From positions 1-13,243 of the forward strand of contig CASECK010000002.1 in the NCBI GenBank assembly GCA_949286295.1: a stretch of DNA of 13,243 nucleotides, given 5' to 3'. The stretch is from an uncultured bacterium (GTDB lineage: Bacteria; Bacillota; Clostridia; Oscillospirales; Oscillospiraceae). The notes under the pieces were generated by a model, which worked only from the letters and a program-made list of their open reading frames with translations, was not told the origin of the DNA and did not search any database. The position numbers were made by a program, and so were the translations under genes. Shown here piece after piece: positions 5,855-12,427 of this stretch. Within the stretch, counting starts at the first letter, position 1. Each line of letters begins with the position of its first letter.

Positions 5855-6790
5855 ATGTCCGCTGTCTATCAAAGCGTGGAACAGCTGGTGGGCAACACCC
5901 CGCTGCTGCGCCTGTCCCGGCTGGGGGAACAGCTGGGCTGGAAGGCCGGGGTCCTGGCCAAGTTGGAGTATCTCAATCCCGCCGGTTCGGCCAAGGACCG
6001 GCTGGCCATGGCCATGGTGGATGACGCCGAGCGCCGCGGGCTGCTCCCCCCCGGCGGCACCATCATCGAGCCCACCTCGGGCAACACGGGAATCGGCCTG
6101 GCCATGGTGGCCGCCGCCCGGGGATACCAGGTCATCCTCACCATGCCGGACACCATGAGCGCCGAGCGGCGGGCCATGCTGGCCGCCTACGGGGCCAGAC
6201 TGGTGCTCACCCCGGGGGCGCTGGGGATGCAGGGGGCGGTGGACAAGGCCAGGGAGCTGGCCGCCTCCATCCCCGGCAGCGTGATTCCCGGTCAGTTTGA
6301 AAATCCCACCGGCCCGGACATCCACTACCGCACCACCGGCCCGGAACTCTGGCGGGACACCGGGGGCCGGGTGGACATTCTGGTGGCCGGCGTGGGCACC
6401 GGAGGCACTCTGTCCGGCGCCGGTCGCTATCTGAAGCAGCAGGACAGCCGCATCCGGGTGTGCGCGGTGGAGCCGGACGCCTCCCCCCTGCTGTCGGGGG
6501 GACAGGCCGGCCCCCACGGCCTGCAGGGCATCGGGGCAAACTTCATCCCCCAGGCCCTGGACCGGAGCGTCTATGACCAGGTCATCCGGGTCCGGGACCA
6601 GGACGCCTATGACATGGGCCGGGCCGTGGTCCGCCGGGAGGGCATTTTGGTGGGCATCTCCTCCGGAGCCGCCCTTTGGGCGGCGGGCCAGCTGGCCCGC
6701 CAGCCAGAGAACGCCGGAAAAACCATCGTGGCCATCCTCCCCGACTCCGGGGACCGCTATCTCTCCTCCCCCATGTTCCAGGAGAGCTGA
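5855..6790 (+). CDS. cysK: cysteine synthase A (O-acetylserine sulfhydrylase)
   Basis: This 311-residue PLP enzyme makes L-cysteine from O-acetylserine and sulfide in the cytoplasm. Expected motifs are in order: VGNTPLLRLSRL near the N-terminus; NPAGSAKDR with Lys47 as the PLP Schiff base; TSGNTG (residues 74-79), the substrate loop; GVGTGGTLSGAG (about 179-190), the phosphate-binding loop; GLQGIGANFIP; GISSGAA; and a C-terminal TIVAILPDSGDRYLS. Length and motifs fit CysK rather than the longer cystathionine beta-synthase, though close relatives acting on O-phosphoserine cannot be excluded. The ATG at 5855 has AAGGTGG 8 bases upstream; a GTG at 5843 overlaps that site and is rejected. It has its own promoter (5789-5817) and terminator, so it is probably monocistronic. 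No serine acetyltransferase gene is in the window. Confidence 0.95.
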   Translation: MSAVYQSVEQLVGNTPLLRLSRLGEQLGWKAGVLAKLEYLNPAGSAKDRLAMAMVDDAERRGLLPPGGTIIEPTSGNTGIGLAMVAAARGYQVILTMPDTMSAERRAMLAAYGARLVLTPGALGMQGAVDKARELAASIPGSVIPGQFENPTGPDIHYRTTGPELWRDTGGRVDILVAGVGTGGTLSGAGRYLKQQDSRIRVCAVEPDASPLLSGGQAGPHGLQGIGANFIPQALDRSVYDQVIRVRDQDAYDMGRAVVRREGILVGISSGAALWAAGQLARQPENAGKTIVAILPDSGDRYLSSPMFQES

Positions 6791-6815
6791 GTTTCCCCGC
6801 CCCGCGCCGCGAAAA

Positions 6816-6876
6816 GGGCGCGCGCAAGCGGTTGGGCCGCCGGGCTGCCTATCCGCTTGGGCGCGCCCTCTGTTTT
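6816..6876 (+). terminator. terminator of cysK
   Basis: A 16-bp stem with one mismatch (6816-6831 with 6853-6868) encloses a 21-base loop. It is followed by TCTGTTTT (6869-6876), a modest T-tract. It lies 25 bp past the cysK stop codon. Confidence 0.7.
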
Positions 6877-6925
6877 GCTGGAAAATTTTCGCCCCGCATA
6901 TTTTTTAAGGGCCGGAAAAACAATA

Positions 6926-6957
6926 GGGATACACTCACTTTGAGAAGGAGGTATCCC
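6926..6957 (+). promoter_or_regulatory. inverted repeat bracketing the SLH gene ribosome binding site
   Basis: GGGATAC (6926-6932) and GTATCCC (6951-6957) are perfect complements. The right arm ends one base before the ATG, and the 18-base loop holds most of the AAGGAGGT Shine-Dalgarno (6945-6952), which runs into the right arm. In RNA this would form a hairpin around the ribosome binding site. No confident promoter is visible upstream. Confidence 0.5.
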
Positions 6958-8274
6958 ATGAACCGCTTGTTCCACCACCGCCGGGTCCTGATTCCCGCCC
7001 TGGCCCTGGCGCTGATTTTCACCGGCCTGACGCCGGTTTCCGCTTTTTTCTGGAGCAAAAAGGAGGCTGAGCCCGCCGTGGCCAGCTTCTCGAAAAACGG
7101 CATGGCCGGCGCGGCCATCCTCTTCTCCCCAGAGGATTTTGTGCTTCCCAAAGACTGCGGGGACACCCTGGCCGGTATCCGCATCGACACCCTCCCCCAG
7201 GCCTCCGCCGGCACCCTGTGTATGGGGGATCAGCCCATCCAGGCCGGCGCCGCCGTGGACCACACCGCCCTGTCCGGCCTGCGCTTTCTAAGCGCCAAGA
7301 CCTCCGGGGGGACTGCCGCCTCGTTTACCTTCACCCCGGTTTTTTCCAGCGGCACGCAGGGCAGCCCGGCCACCGTCACCCTCTATCTGCTCACGGAGGA
7401 GAACCAGCCTCCGGTCGCCCGGAACATGGAGCTGAACACCTATAAAAACGTGGCCATCACCGGCTACTTCGACGCGGTGGACGGCGAGGGGGACGCGCTC
7501 ACCTTCCAGCTCACCTCCACCCCCGCCCGGGGGGCGGTGACCCTGGCGGAGGATGGCTCCAGCCGGTTTGTCTACACCCCCTATGAGAACAAGACCGGCC
7601 GGGACAGCTTCACCTATGTGGCCATCGACACCGCCGGCAACACCTCTCCCGAGGCTAAGGTCACCCTGCGCATTGAAAAGCCGGACACCCAGGTGACCTA
7701 TGCCGATTTGGAGGGCCACCCCGCCCAGAAGGCCGCCATCCGGCTGGCGGAGGAGGGGGTCTACGTGGGCCGGAACGTGAACGGCTACTACTTTTTTGAC
7801 CCGGACCGCCCGGTGAGCCGGGCCCAGTTTCTCACCATGGCCATGTCTGTGTCCGGCCTGGAGCAGATGGAGGAGGTGACCCTCACCGGCTTCTCCGACG
7901 ACAGCGCCATCCCCGCCTGGGCCAAGGGCTCGGTGTCCGCCGCCCTGATGGCCGGGGCCATCCAGGGGTCCCGGGACAGCAGCGGAGCCCCCATCTTTGC
8001 CGCCGGGCAGGACATCACCATGGGCGAGGCCACCGTCATGCTCAACAACCTGCTGGACATCAGCGACGTGCCCGCCCAGGTGTTCTCCGCCGGCCAGCAG
8101 GAACACTGGGCCGCCCAGGCGGCCGCCAACCTGTCCGCCTCCGGCGTCGTCCGGGGGGAGGATACCGCGGCCCCCCGGCTCGCCGAGGCGCTGACCATGG
8201 CGCAGGCCGCTGAGATGCTGGACGGCGCCCTGGACCTGATGGACTCCCGGGCGGGCGGCTGGCTGCCCTGGTAA
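6958..8274 (+). CDS. secreted S-layer homology protein with cadherin-like domain
   Basis: This 438-residue protein starts with a signal peptide: HHRR, a hydrophobic core ending LIFTGLTPVSA, and likely cleavage after Ala29. Residues 30-148 match nothing I know. Residues 149-243 form one bacterial cadherin-like/Big_9-type domain: NQPPVARN at the start, then AVDGEGDALTFQL, FVYTPYENKTGRDSFTYVAID and AGNTSPEAKVTL. Three SLH repeats follow, at about 247-305, 311-370 and 378-432. SLH domains usually bind pyruvylated secondary cell-wall polymer, placing the protein on the cell surface. Only the first repeat keeps the arginine of the TRAE-type binding motif (VSRAQF, Arg288); the others read ITMGEA and LTMAQA. 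The start is set by a near-perfect AAGGAGGT; the frame is open upstream through cysK. It is monocistronic, ending at a bidirectional terminator. The ligand is unknown. Confidence 0.87.
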   Translation: MNRLFHHRRVLIPALALALIFTGLTPVSAFFWSKKEAEPAVASFSKNGMAGAAILFSPEDFVLPKDCGDTLAGIRIDTLPQASAGTLCMGDQPIQAGAAVDHTALSGLRFLSAKTSGGTAASFTFTPVFSSGTQGSPATVTLYLLTEENQPPVARNMELNTYKNVAITGYFDAVDGEGDALTFQLTSTPARGAVTLAEDGSSRFVYTPYENKTGRDSFTYVAIDTAGNTSPEAKVTLRIEKPDTQVTYADLEGHPAQKAAIRLAEEGVYVGRNVNGYYFFDPDRPVSRAQFLTMAMSVSGLEQMEEVTLTGFSDDSAIPAWAKGSVSAALMAGAIQGSRDSSGAPIFAAGQDITMGEATVMLNNLLDISDVPAQVFSAGQQEHWAAQAAANLSASGVVRGEDTAAPRLAEALTMAQAAEMLDGALDLMDSRAGGWLPW

Positions 8275-8276
8275 CG

Positions 8277-8309
8277 AAAAACCGCGCCTTGGATAAGGCG
8301 CGGTTTTTT
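8277..8309. terminator. bidirectional terminator between convergent genes
   Basis: A 14-bp A/T-flanked stem (8277-8290 with 8295-8308) with loop GGAT has T6 on the plus side (8304-8309) and five T on the minus side (8281-8277). It serves the SLH gene on the plus strand and the coiled-coil gene, whose stop is at 8326, on the minus strand. Confidence 0.93.
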
Positions 8310-8325
8310 CTTGCCCGGTGGTTTC

Positions 8326-8856
8326 TCAGTCCTCGTCGGCGGCGGCGTCGTACATGGTCCGGCCCCCTCCTCCGCCGGTCCCGGCGGAGGGGCCGGACAC
8401 CCCCGCGGCGGCCCGGAACCGGGAGCGGGACTTCTTAATCTCGTCATAGGCCTCGGCCACAGCCTCCTCGGTGCGGCGCAGGGCGTCCTCGCAGTACTCG
8501 TTGGCGGAGCGTTTCAGCTCCCGGCTGCGCTCCTCCGCCTGCTGCATCATCTCGTTGGCCCGCTGTCTGGCCTGGGTGACAATGCTGTCCTCGGCCAGCA
8601 TCTGGCGGGCCTGGTCCTTGGCGGTCTTGAGGATGGCCTCCGCCTTCTGCTTGGCCTCCAGCTCCAGCTCCGCCCGGCTGGCCATCATCTTCCTGGCCTC
8701 GGTGAGTTCAACGGGGAACTGGCTGCGCACATCGTCGATGAGGTCCAGGGCGCGGTCCCGCTCGATGACGCACTTGTCGCTGGACAGGGGGGCGTTCTTT
8801 GCCTCGTCGATCATCTCGAAGAGCATATCCAATAATTCTTCCACACCGCTTGCCAT
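8326..8856 (-). CDS. coiled-coil protein, function unknown
   Basis: This 176-residue soluble protein has no signal peptide or membrane span. Residues about 1-50 (MASGVEELLDMLFEMIDEAK, then CVIERDRALDLIDDVRSQFP) look like a helical head. About 50-145 is a long amphipathic, Glu/Arg/Lys/Ala-rich coiled coil resembling the stalk of ATP synthase subunit b or V-type subunit H, without being either. The tail is Gly/Ala-rich and ends in acidic residues (DAAADED). The head-plus-coil plan also recalls DivIVA/GpsB-like organisers, but I see no diagnostic motif, so no function is assigned. The ATG lies 3 bp after the coaD stop, with AAGGAAGG inside the coaD end, so it is translationally coupled to coaD. 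It is the last gene of the uvrC-rsmD-coaD block. Confidence 0.75.
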   Translation of the reverse strand: MASGVEELLDMLFEMIDEAKNAPLSSDKCVIERDRALDLIDDVRSQFPVELTEARKMMASRAELELEAKQKAEAILKTAKDQARQMLAEDSIVTQARQRANEMMQQAEERSRELKRSANEYCEDALRRTEEAVAEAYDEIKKSRSRFRAAAGVSGPSAGTGGGGGRTMYDAAADED

Positions 8857-8859
8857 GGT

Positions 8860-9357
8860 TCAGCCTTCCTTTCCTTCCATTGTCCTCATGCGCCGGTTCA
8901 CATCGTCCACAATCTCCCGGGGGATGAACTCCGCCAGGTCGGCCCCGTAGCGGGCCATCTCTTTTACGATAGTGGAGCTGAGGTAGGTGTACTTCTCGCT
9001 GGAGGCCAGGAACATGGTCTCCAGCTTGGGGTTCAGCTTGCGGTTGATGACCGCCATCTGGACCTCCTGCTCGTAGTCGGACACCGCCCGGAGGCCCTTG
9101 ACCACCACGCGCGCCCCCCGGCGCTTGGCGTAGGCGGCCAACAGCTCGCTGGAGAAGTCCACCTCCACGTTGGAAAACCGCCTGGTGGCCCGGCGCAGCA
9201 GCTCCACCCGCTCGTCCGGGGTAAACATCCCCTGCTTTTTTGAGTTGACCATCACGCACACAATCAGCCTGTCAAAGCAGGCGGCGGCGCGCTTGATGAT
9301 GTTCAGGTGCCCCAGCGTAACCGGGTCAAAGCTGCCCGGATAGATCGCCACGTTCAT
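8860..9357 (-). CDS. coaD: phosphopantetheine adenylyltransferase
   Basis: This 165-residue enzyme transfers AMP from ATP to 4'-phosphopantetheine to give dephospho-CoA, the penultimate step of coenzyme A synthesis in the cytoplasm. The nucleotidyltransferase start YPGSFDPVTLGH (residues 6-17) contains the TxGH motif with His17. VVKGLRAVSDYEQE and the late YLSSTIVKEMARYGAD (the SSTIVKE signature) are also in place. Its length matches the bacterial family (about 160). The start overlaps the rsmD stop by 4 bp (ATGA at 9354-9357), indicating translational coupling; rsmD-coaD is a common gene order in Firmicutes. The coiled-coil gene follows after 3 bp. No defects are seen. Confidence 0.97.
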   Translation of the reverse strand: MNVAIYPGSFDPVTLGHLNIIKRAAACFDRLIVCVMVNSKKQGMFTPDERVELLRRATRRFSNVEVDFSSELLAAYAKRRGARVVVKGLRAVSDYEQEVQMAVINRKLNPKLETMFLASSEKYTYLSSTIVKEMARYGADLAEFIPREIVDDVNRRMRTMEGKEG

Positions 9358-9911
9358 TCTCTGATTCTCCCGGCCCGGCGGCAGATGGTCAGCTTAATCT
9401 GTCCATACCGGTATTCTCTGCCCACCTCATAGGGGGGCTGCAGGGTGGGGAGAGGCTGTTCCGCCCCGCTTTCACAGATTATTATACCATGTTCCCGAAG
9501 AATGTCAAACTTTGCGATTTGCGCCACACTTTTTTCCAGCAGTCCGCTCCCGTAGGGGGGGTCCAGGAAGATTACGTCGAATTTCTCCCCGCACGAGGCC
9601 AAAAAGGACAGCGCCTCCCCCTGGACCACCCGGGATACCTCTGTAAAGCCTGTGAGCTTGATATTCTCGCCAATGAGGGCGGCCGCCTCCCGCCGCTGGT
9701 CCACAAAGGTGCAGTGGACCGCCCCCCGGGACAGGGCCTCCAGCCCCAGCTGTCCGGTGCCGCTGAACAGGTCCAGCACCCTTCTCCCCTCCAGCTCAAA
9801 CTGGATGATATTGAACATGGACTCCTTGACCTTATCGGTGGTGGGGCGGGTGTCCCTCCCCTGGGGTTCCTTCAGCTTGCGGCCCCTGGCGGAGCCGGAG
9901 ATGATACGCAT
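9354..9911 (-). CDS. rsmD: 16S rRNA (guanine(966)-N2)-methyltransferase
   Basis: This 185-residue S-adenosylmethionine-dependent enzyme methylates G966 (E. coli numbering) in 16S rRNA during small-subunit assembly. It opens MRIISGSARGRKLKEPQG and TRPTTDKVKESMFNI, both typical of RsmD. The SAM-binding motif I is VLDLFSGTGQLG (residues 45-56) and the catalytic motif is DPPYG (117-121). The frame is open to 9947, but the ATG at 9911 aligns with the family start and has AAGGAAGAAG upstream. A 122-bp gap separates it from uvrC, in which I found no clear promoter or terminator, so readthrough from uvrC is likely. It overlaps coaD by 4 bp. Confidence 0.95.
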   Translation of the reverse strand: MRIISGSARGRKLKEPQGRDTRPTTDKVKESMFNIIQFELEGRRVLDLFSGTGQLGLEALSRGAVHCTFVDQRREAAALIGENIKLTGFTEVSRVVQGEALSFLASCGEKFDVIFLDPPYGSGLLEKSVAQIAKFDILREHGIIICESGAEQPLPTLQPPYEVGREYRYGQIKLTICRRAGRIRE

Positions 9912-10033
9912 AAAAGCTTCTTCCTTTCCTTGTGGTCTTCCCTTCAAAGGCCGGGCCGCGGGGCCGGCGGGACGCCTGCCCCGCGCGCGCGGCGGAACAT
10001 CCAGCCGCCCAGGCAGCCGGCCTCTCTCCGCTT

Positions 10034-11851
10034 CTATTCCCGATGAAAGTACGCAAAGACCGCCTGGGCCGTGTTTCTGGGCACCGCCTGCTGCAGCTCC
10101 TCCAGAGAGGCCGCCCGGATGGCCTTGAGGGTCTTGAAGTGCTTCAACAGCTGTTGCCGGCGGGTCTGGCCCACCCCGGGTATTTTGTCCAGTACCGAGG
10201 TCTTGATGCGCCCCGTCTGGAGCTGGCGGTGATACTCGATGGCAAAGCGGTGGGTCTCCTCCTGAATCTGGCCGACGAGGGCAAATACCGCCGGGACCGA
10301 CTGGATGCCAATCTCCCGGCCGTCCGGGTGGACCAGGGCCCGGGTGCGGTGCCGGCCGTCTTTCACCATGCCGAAGGCGGGAATGTCCAGTCCCATTTGC
10401 TCCAGCACCCGGCGGGCCACCCGCACGTGCTCCCGCCCGCCGTCAATGAGCAGCAGGTCCGGCCGGGGTGCAAACTTCTCATCCCCGTCCAGATACCGCC
10501 GGAAGCGCCGGGTGAGCACCTGCTCCATGGAGGCATAGTCGTCCGGCCCGGCCATGTCCTTCAGCTTGAAGCGGCGGTAGTCCCGCTTCAGGGGGCGGCC
10601 GTCCACATAGACCACCATGGAGGCCACAATGTCGCTGGCCCCCTGGTTGGAGATGTCGTAGGACTCCATCCGCCGGGGGGGCCGCTCCAGCCCCAGCATC
10701 CGGCCCAACACCTCCAGCAGCTTGTTCTGCCGCTCCTCCCGGGTGGTGGCCCGGACGGCCTCCTCCCGGGCGTTCTGGTTGGCCAGGCCAATCAAGTCCA
10801 TCTTCGCCCCCCGCTGGGGGGTGAGCAGCTCCACCTTCCGCCCCGCCTGCTGGGACAGCAGGCGGCTCAGAGGGACCTGGTCGGGCAGCTCGCATGGCAG
10901 TAAAATCTGCCGGGGCAGCTGGGGGCGGCCCACATAGTACTCCCGAATCAGCGCCGACAGCGCCCAGGCCTCGTCCTCTTCCATGGGGGTCTCCAGCAAA
11001 TCGAAGTCCTTGGCCGCCAGCTCTCCGCCGGTGTAGTGCAGCACCACAAAGCAGCTTTTGGCCGTCCCCCGGAAAAATCCGGCCACATCGGTGTCCGCCA
11101 GGGAGCCGGACAGGACCTTCTGCCGCTCGCCCAGCAGCTGAATGGCCCGCAGCCGGTCCCGCAGCTGGGCGGCCTGCTCAAAGCGCAGCTGCTCCGCCGC
11201 CTGCGCCATCTCCCGCTCCAGGCCGTCCTGCACCTCCCGGAAGCGCCCCTCCAGCAGAGACACCGCCTGGGCGATGGCCTGGTCGTGCTGCTGCTTCCAC
11301 TCCTCCCCCCGGCAGTAGCCGTCGCACTTGCCCATATGGAAGTTGAGGCAGGGCCGCTCCCGGCCGATGTCCCGGGGGAACTTCTTCCGGCAGGAGGGCA
11401 GGCGAAGGGCGGAGCGCAGGGCGTCCAGTATGGCCTGGGTATTGTGGCGGCTGGCATAGGGGCCGAAATACCGCGCCCCGTCCTCCGCCACCCGGGAGGC
11501 CAGGGAAAACCGGGGGTAGGCCTCGTTGGACAGGCGGATATAGGGATAGCCCTTGTCATCCTTGAGCAGGATATTGTACCGGGGCTGGTGGCGCTTGATG
11601 AGGGAGCACTCCAGCACCAGGGCCTCAAACTCGCTGCCGGCCACAATCACGTCGAAATGGTCGATTTGGGACACCATGGCCCGGGTCTTTTCCGTGTGGG
11701 AGGCCAAATTGGCAAAATACTGGCTGACCCGGTTTTTCAGGGCCTTGGCCTTGCCCACATAGATGACGGTGTTCTTGGCGTCCTGCATGATATAGACCCC
11801 GGGCTTCAGCGGCAGGGAGTGCGCTTTTTCTTTCAGTTCCTCAAAGGTCAT
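10034..11851 (-). CDS. uvrC: excinuclease ABC subunit C
   Basis: This 605-residue nuclease makes both incisions in nucleotide excision repair after UvrA-UvrB find the lesion. The GIY-YIG domain is at about residues 13-90 (GVYIM, then YVGKAKALKNRVSQYF) and makes the 3' cut. Four cysteines at 154, 168, 176 and 180 (the last three in PCLNFHMGKCDGYC) match the cluster region of UvrC proteins, where an iron-sulfur cluster has been reported. The UVR motif, which contacts UvrB, is at about 204-239. The RNase H-like domain for the 5' cut includes ESYDISNQG and LLLIDGG, and the C-terminal HhH has IPGVGQTRRQQLLKHF. The ATG at 11851 is preceded by AGGAGG 8 bases away; the frame is open upstream only through the HPr terminator. 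No promoter is evident, so it may depend on readthrough from ptsH. Confidence 0.97.
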   Translation of the reverse strand: MTFEELKEKAHSLPLKPGVYIMQDAKNTVIYVGKAKALKNRVSQYFANLASHTEKTRAMVSQIDHFDVIVAGSEFEALVLECSLIKRHQPRYNILLKDDKGYPYIRLSNEAYPRFSLASRVAEDGARYFGPYASRHNTQAILDALRSALRLPSCRKKFPRDIGRERPCLNFHMGKCDGYCRGEEWKQQHDQAIAQAVSLLEGRFREVQDGLEREMAQAAEQLRFEQAAQLRDRLRAIQLLGERQKVLSGSLADTDVAGFFRGTAKSCFVVLHYTGGELAAKDFDLLETPMEEDEAWALSALIREYYVGRPQLPRQILLPCELPDQVPLSRLLSQQAGRKVELLTPQRGAKMDLIGLANQNAREEAVRATTREERQNKLLEVLGRMLGLERPPRRMESYDISNQGASDIVASMVVYVDGRPLKRDYRRFKLKDMAGPDDYASMEQVLTRRFRRYLDGDEKFAPRPDLLLIDGGREHVRVARRVLEQMGLDIPAFGMVKDGRHRTRALVHPDGREIGIQSVPAVFALVGQIQEETHRFAIEYHRQLQTGRIKTSVLDKIPGVGQTRRQQLLKHFKTLKAIRAASLEELQQAVPRNTAQAVFAYFHRE

Positions 11852-11879
11852 GTCCCGCCCCTCCTGTTTCGGAAACTGC

Positions 11880-11908
11880 AAAAAAGGCGCCGCTACGCGG
11901 CGCCTTTT
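11880..11908 (-). terminator. Rho-independent terminator of the HPr gene
   Basis: A perfect 12-bp stem (11882-11893 with 11897-11908) closes on a 3-base loop and ends on the minus strand in six T (11885-11880). It lies 15 bp past the HPr stop and about 10 bp before the uvrC Shine-Dalgarno, so partial readthrough may feed uvrC. Confidence 0.9.
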
Positions 11909-11923
11909 CATCAGCTTTGGCGT

Positions 11924-12187
11924 TCACTCGGAAAAATCAGAAGAGATCATCTTCTGGAGGGCCTCAACGGCCTCTTTCTCGTCGGGGCCGTCGGCGATCA
12001 GCTTGATGGGGGTGCCCTTCACGATGCCCAGAGACAGCACGCCCAGCAGGCTCTTGGCGTTGACCTTGCGCTCCTCCTTCTCGACCCAGATGGCGCTTTT
12101 GAACTCGTTGGCCTTCTGGATGAAGAAAGTAGCGGGTCTGGCGTGCAGACCGACCTGATTGTTCACGACTGCTTCCTGACTATACAT
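11924..12187 (-). CDS. ptsH: HPr family phosphocarrier protein
   Basis: This 87-residue protein has the size and motifs of HPr, the phosphocarrier between enzyme I and sugar-specific EII components of the PTS. The active-site His15 lies in VGLHARPATFF, and the regulatory Ser46 in NAKSLLGVLSLGI is the residue HPr kinase phosphorylates in Firmicutes for catabolite control. Having His15 argues against Crh, which lacks it. The ATG at 12187 has GGAGGT 7 bases upstream; an ATG 8 codons earlier lacks support. It has its own promoter (12227-12256) and a strong terminator. No enzyme I gene is adjacent, so the gene stands apart from a ptsHI operon. An HPr paralogue elsewhere in the genome is possible. 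Confidence 0.93.
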   Translation of the reverse strand: MYSQEAVVNNQVGLHARPATFFIQKANEFKSAIWVEKEERKVNAKSLLGVLSLGIVKGTPIKLIADGPDEKEAVEALQKMISSDFSE

Positions 12188-12226
12188 ATCGCGTACCTCC
12201 GCCCTCGTCATATAGGATGTGATATT

Positions 12227-12256
12227 AGCATACCAGATTTATCCCGCTTTCGTCAA
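12227..12256 (-). promoter_or_regulatory. sigma-A promoter of the HPr gene
   Basis: On the minus strand TTGACG (12256-12251) is followed by an 18-base spacer and TATGCT (12232-12227). The predicted start is near 12220, giving a leader of about 33 bases before the ATG at 12187. Confidence 0.75.
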
Positions 12257-12304
12257 CGTAAATTTACGCAAATGAGCTGTTTGTTTTGACCAAATTTCGC
12301 AAAT
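12257..12304. promoter_or_regulatory. palindrome and direct repeat upstream of the HPr promoter
   Basis: A perfect 12-bp palindrome CGTAAATTTACG (12257-12268) abuts the -35 element. AAATTTACGCAAAT (12260-12273) recurs with one base missing as AAATTTCGCAAAT (12292-12304), about three helical turns away on the same face. This is an AT-rich island in GC-rich DNA, and the placement suits an activator or UP-like element. The regulator is unknown. Confidence 0.5.
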
Positions 12305-12427
12305 ACACGCAGGTTTTTTACACTATCTTCCCCAAAGCGCGGCGGCAGGTTTTCCCGCCCCGGGCGTCAGGCGCGATTTATAAAGCGCCCCAGCGTTTTT
12401 TCTCAGTGAAATTCAGCCCTTCCCGCC

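Noticed and set aside
9932..10903. 323-codon plus-strand open frame over uvrC
   Set aside because: Antisense shadow of the uvrC C-terminal half, without start signals.
11036..12289. 417-codon plus-strand open frame across uvrC and HPr
   Set aside because: It crosses two well-supported minus-strand genes and a terminator and has no recognisable domain.
12370..12401. Hairpin GGCGC/GCGCC followed by TTTTTT between HPr and mutS2
   Set aside because: The T-run is on the plus strand, where no gene precedes it, and the 5-bp stem is weak, so it is not a mutS2 terminator.
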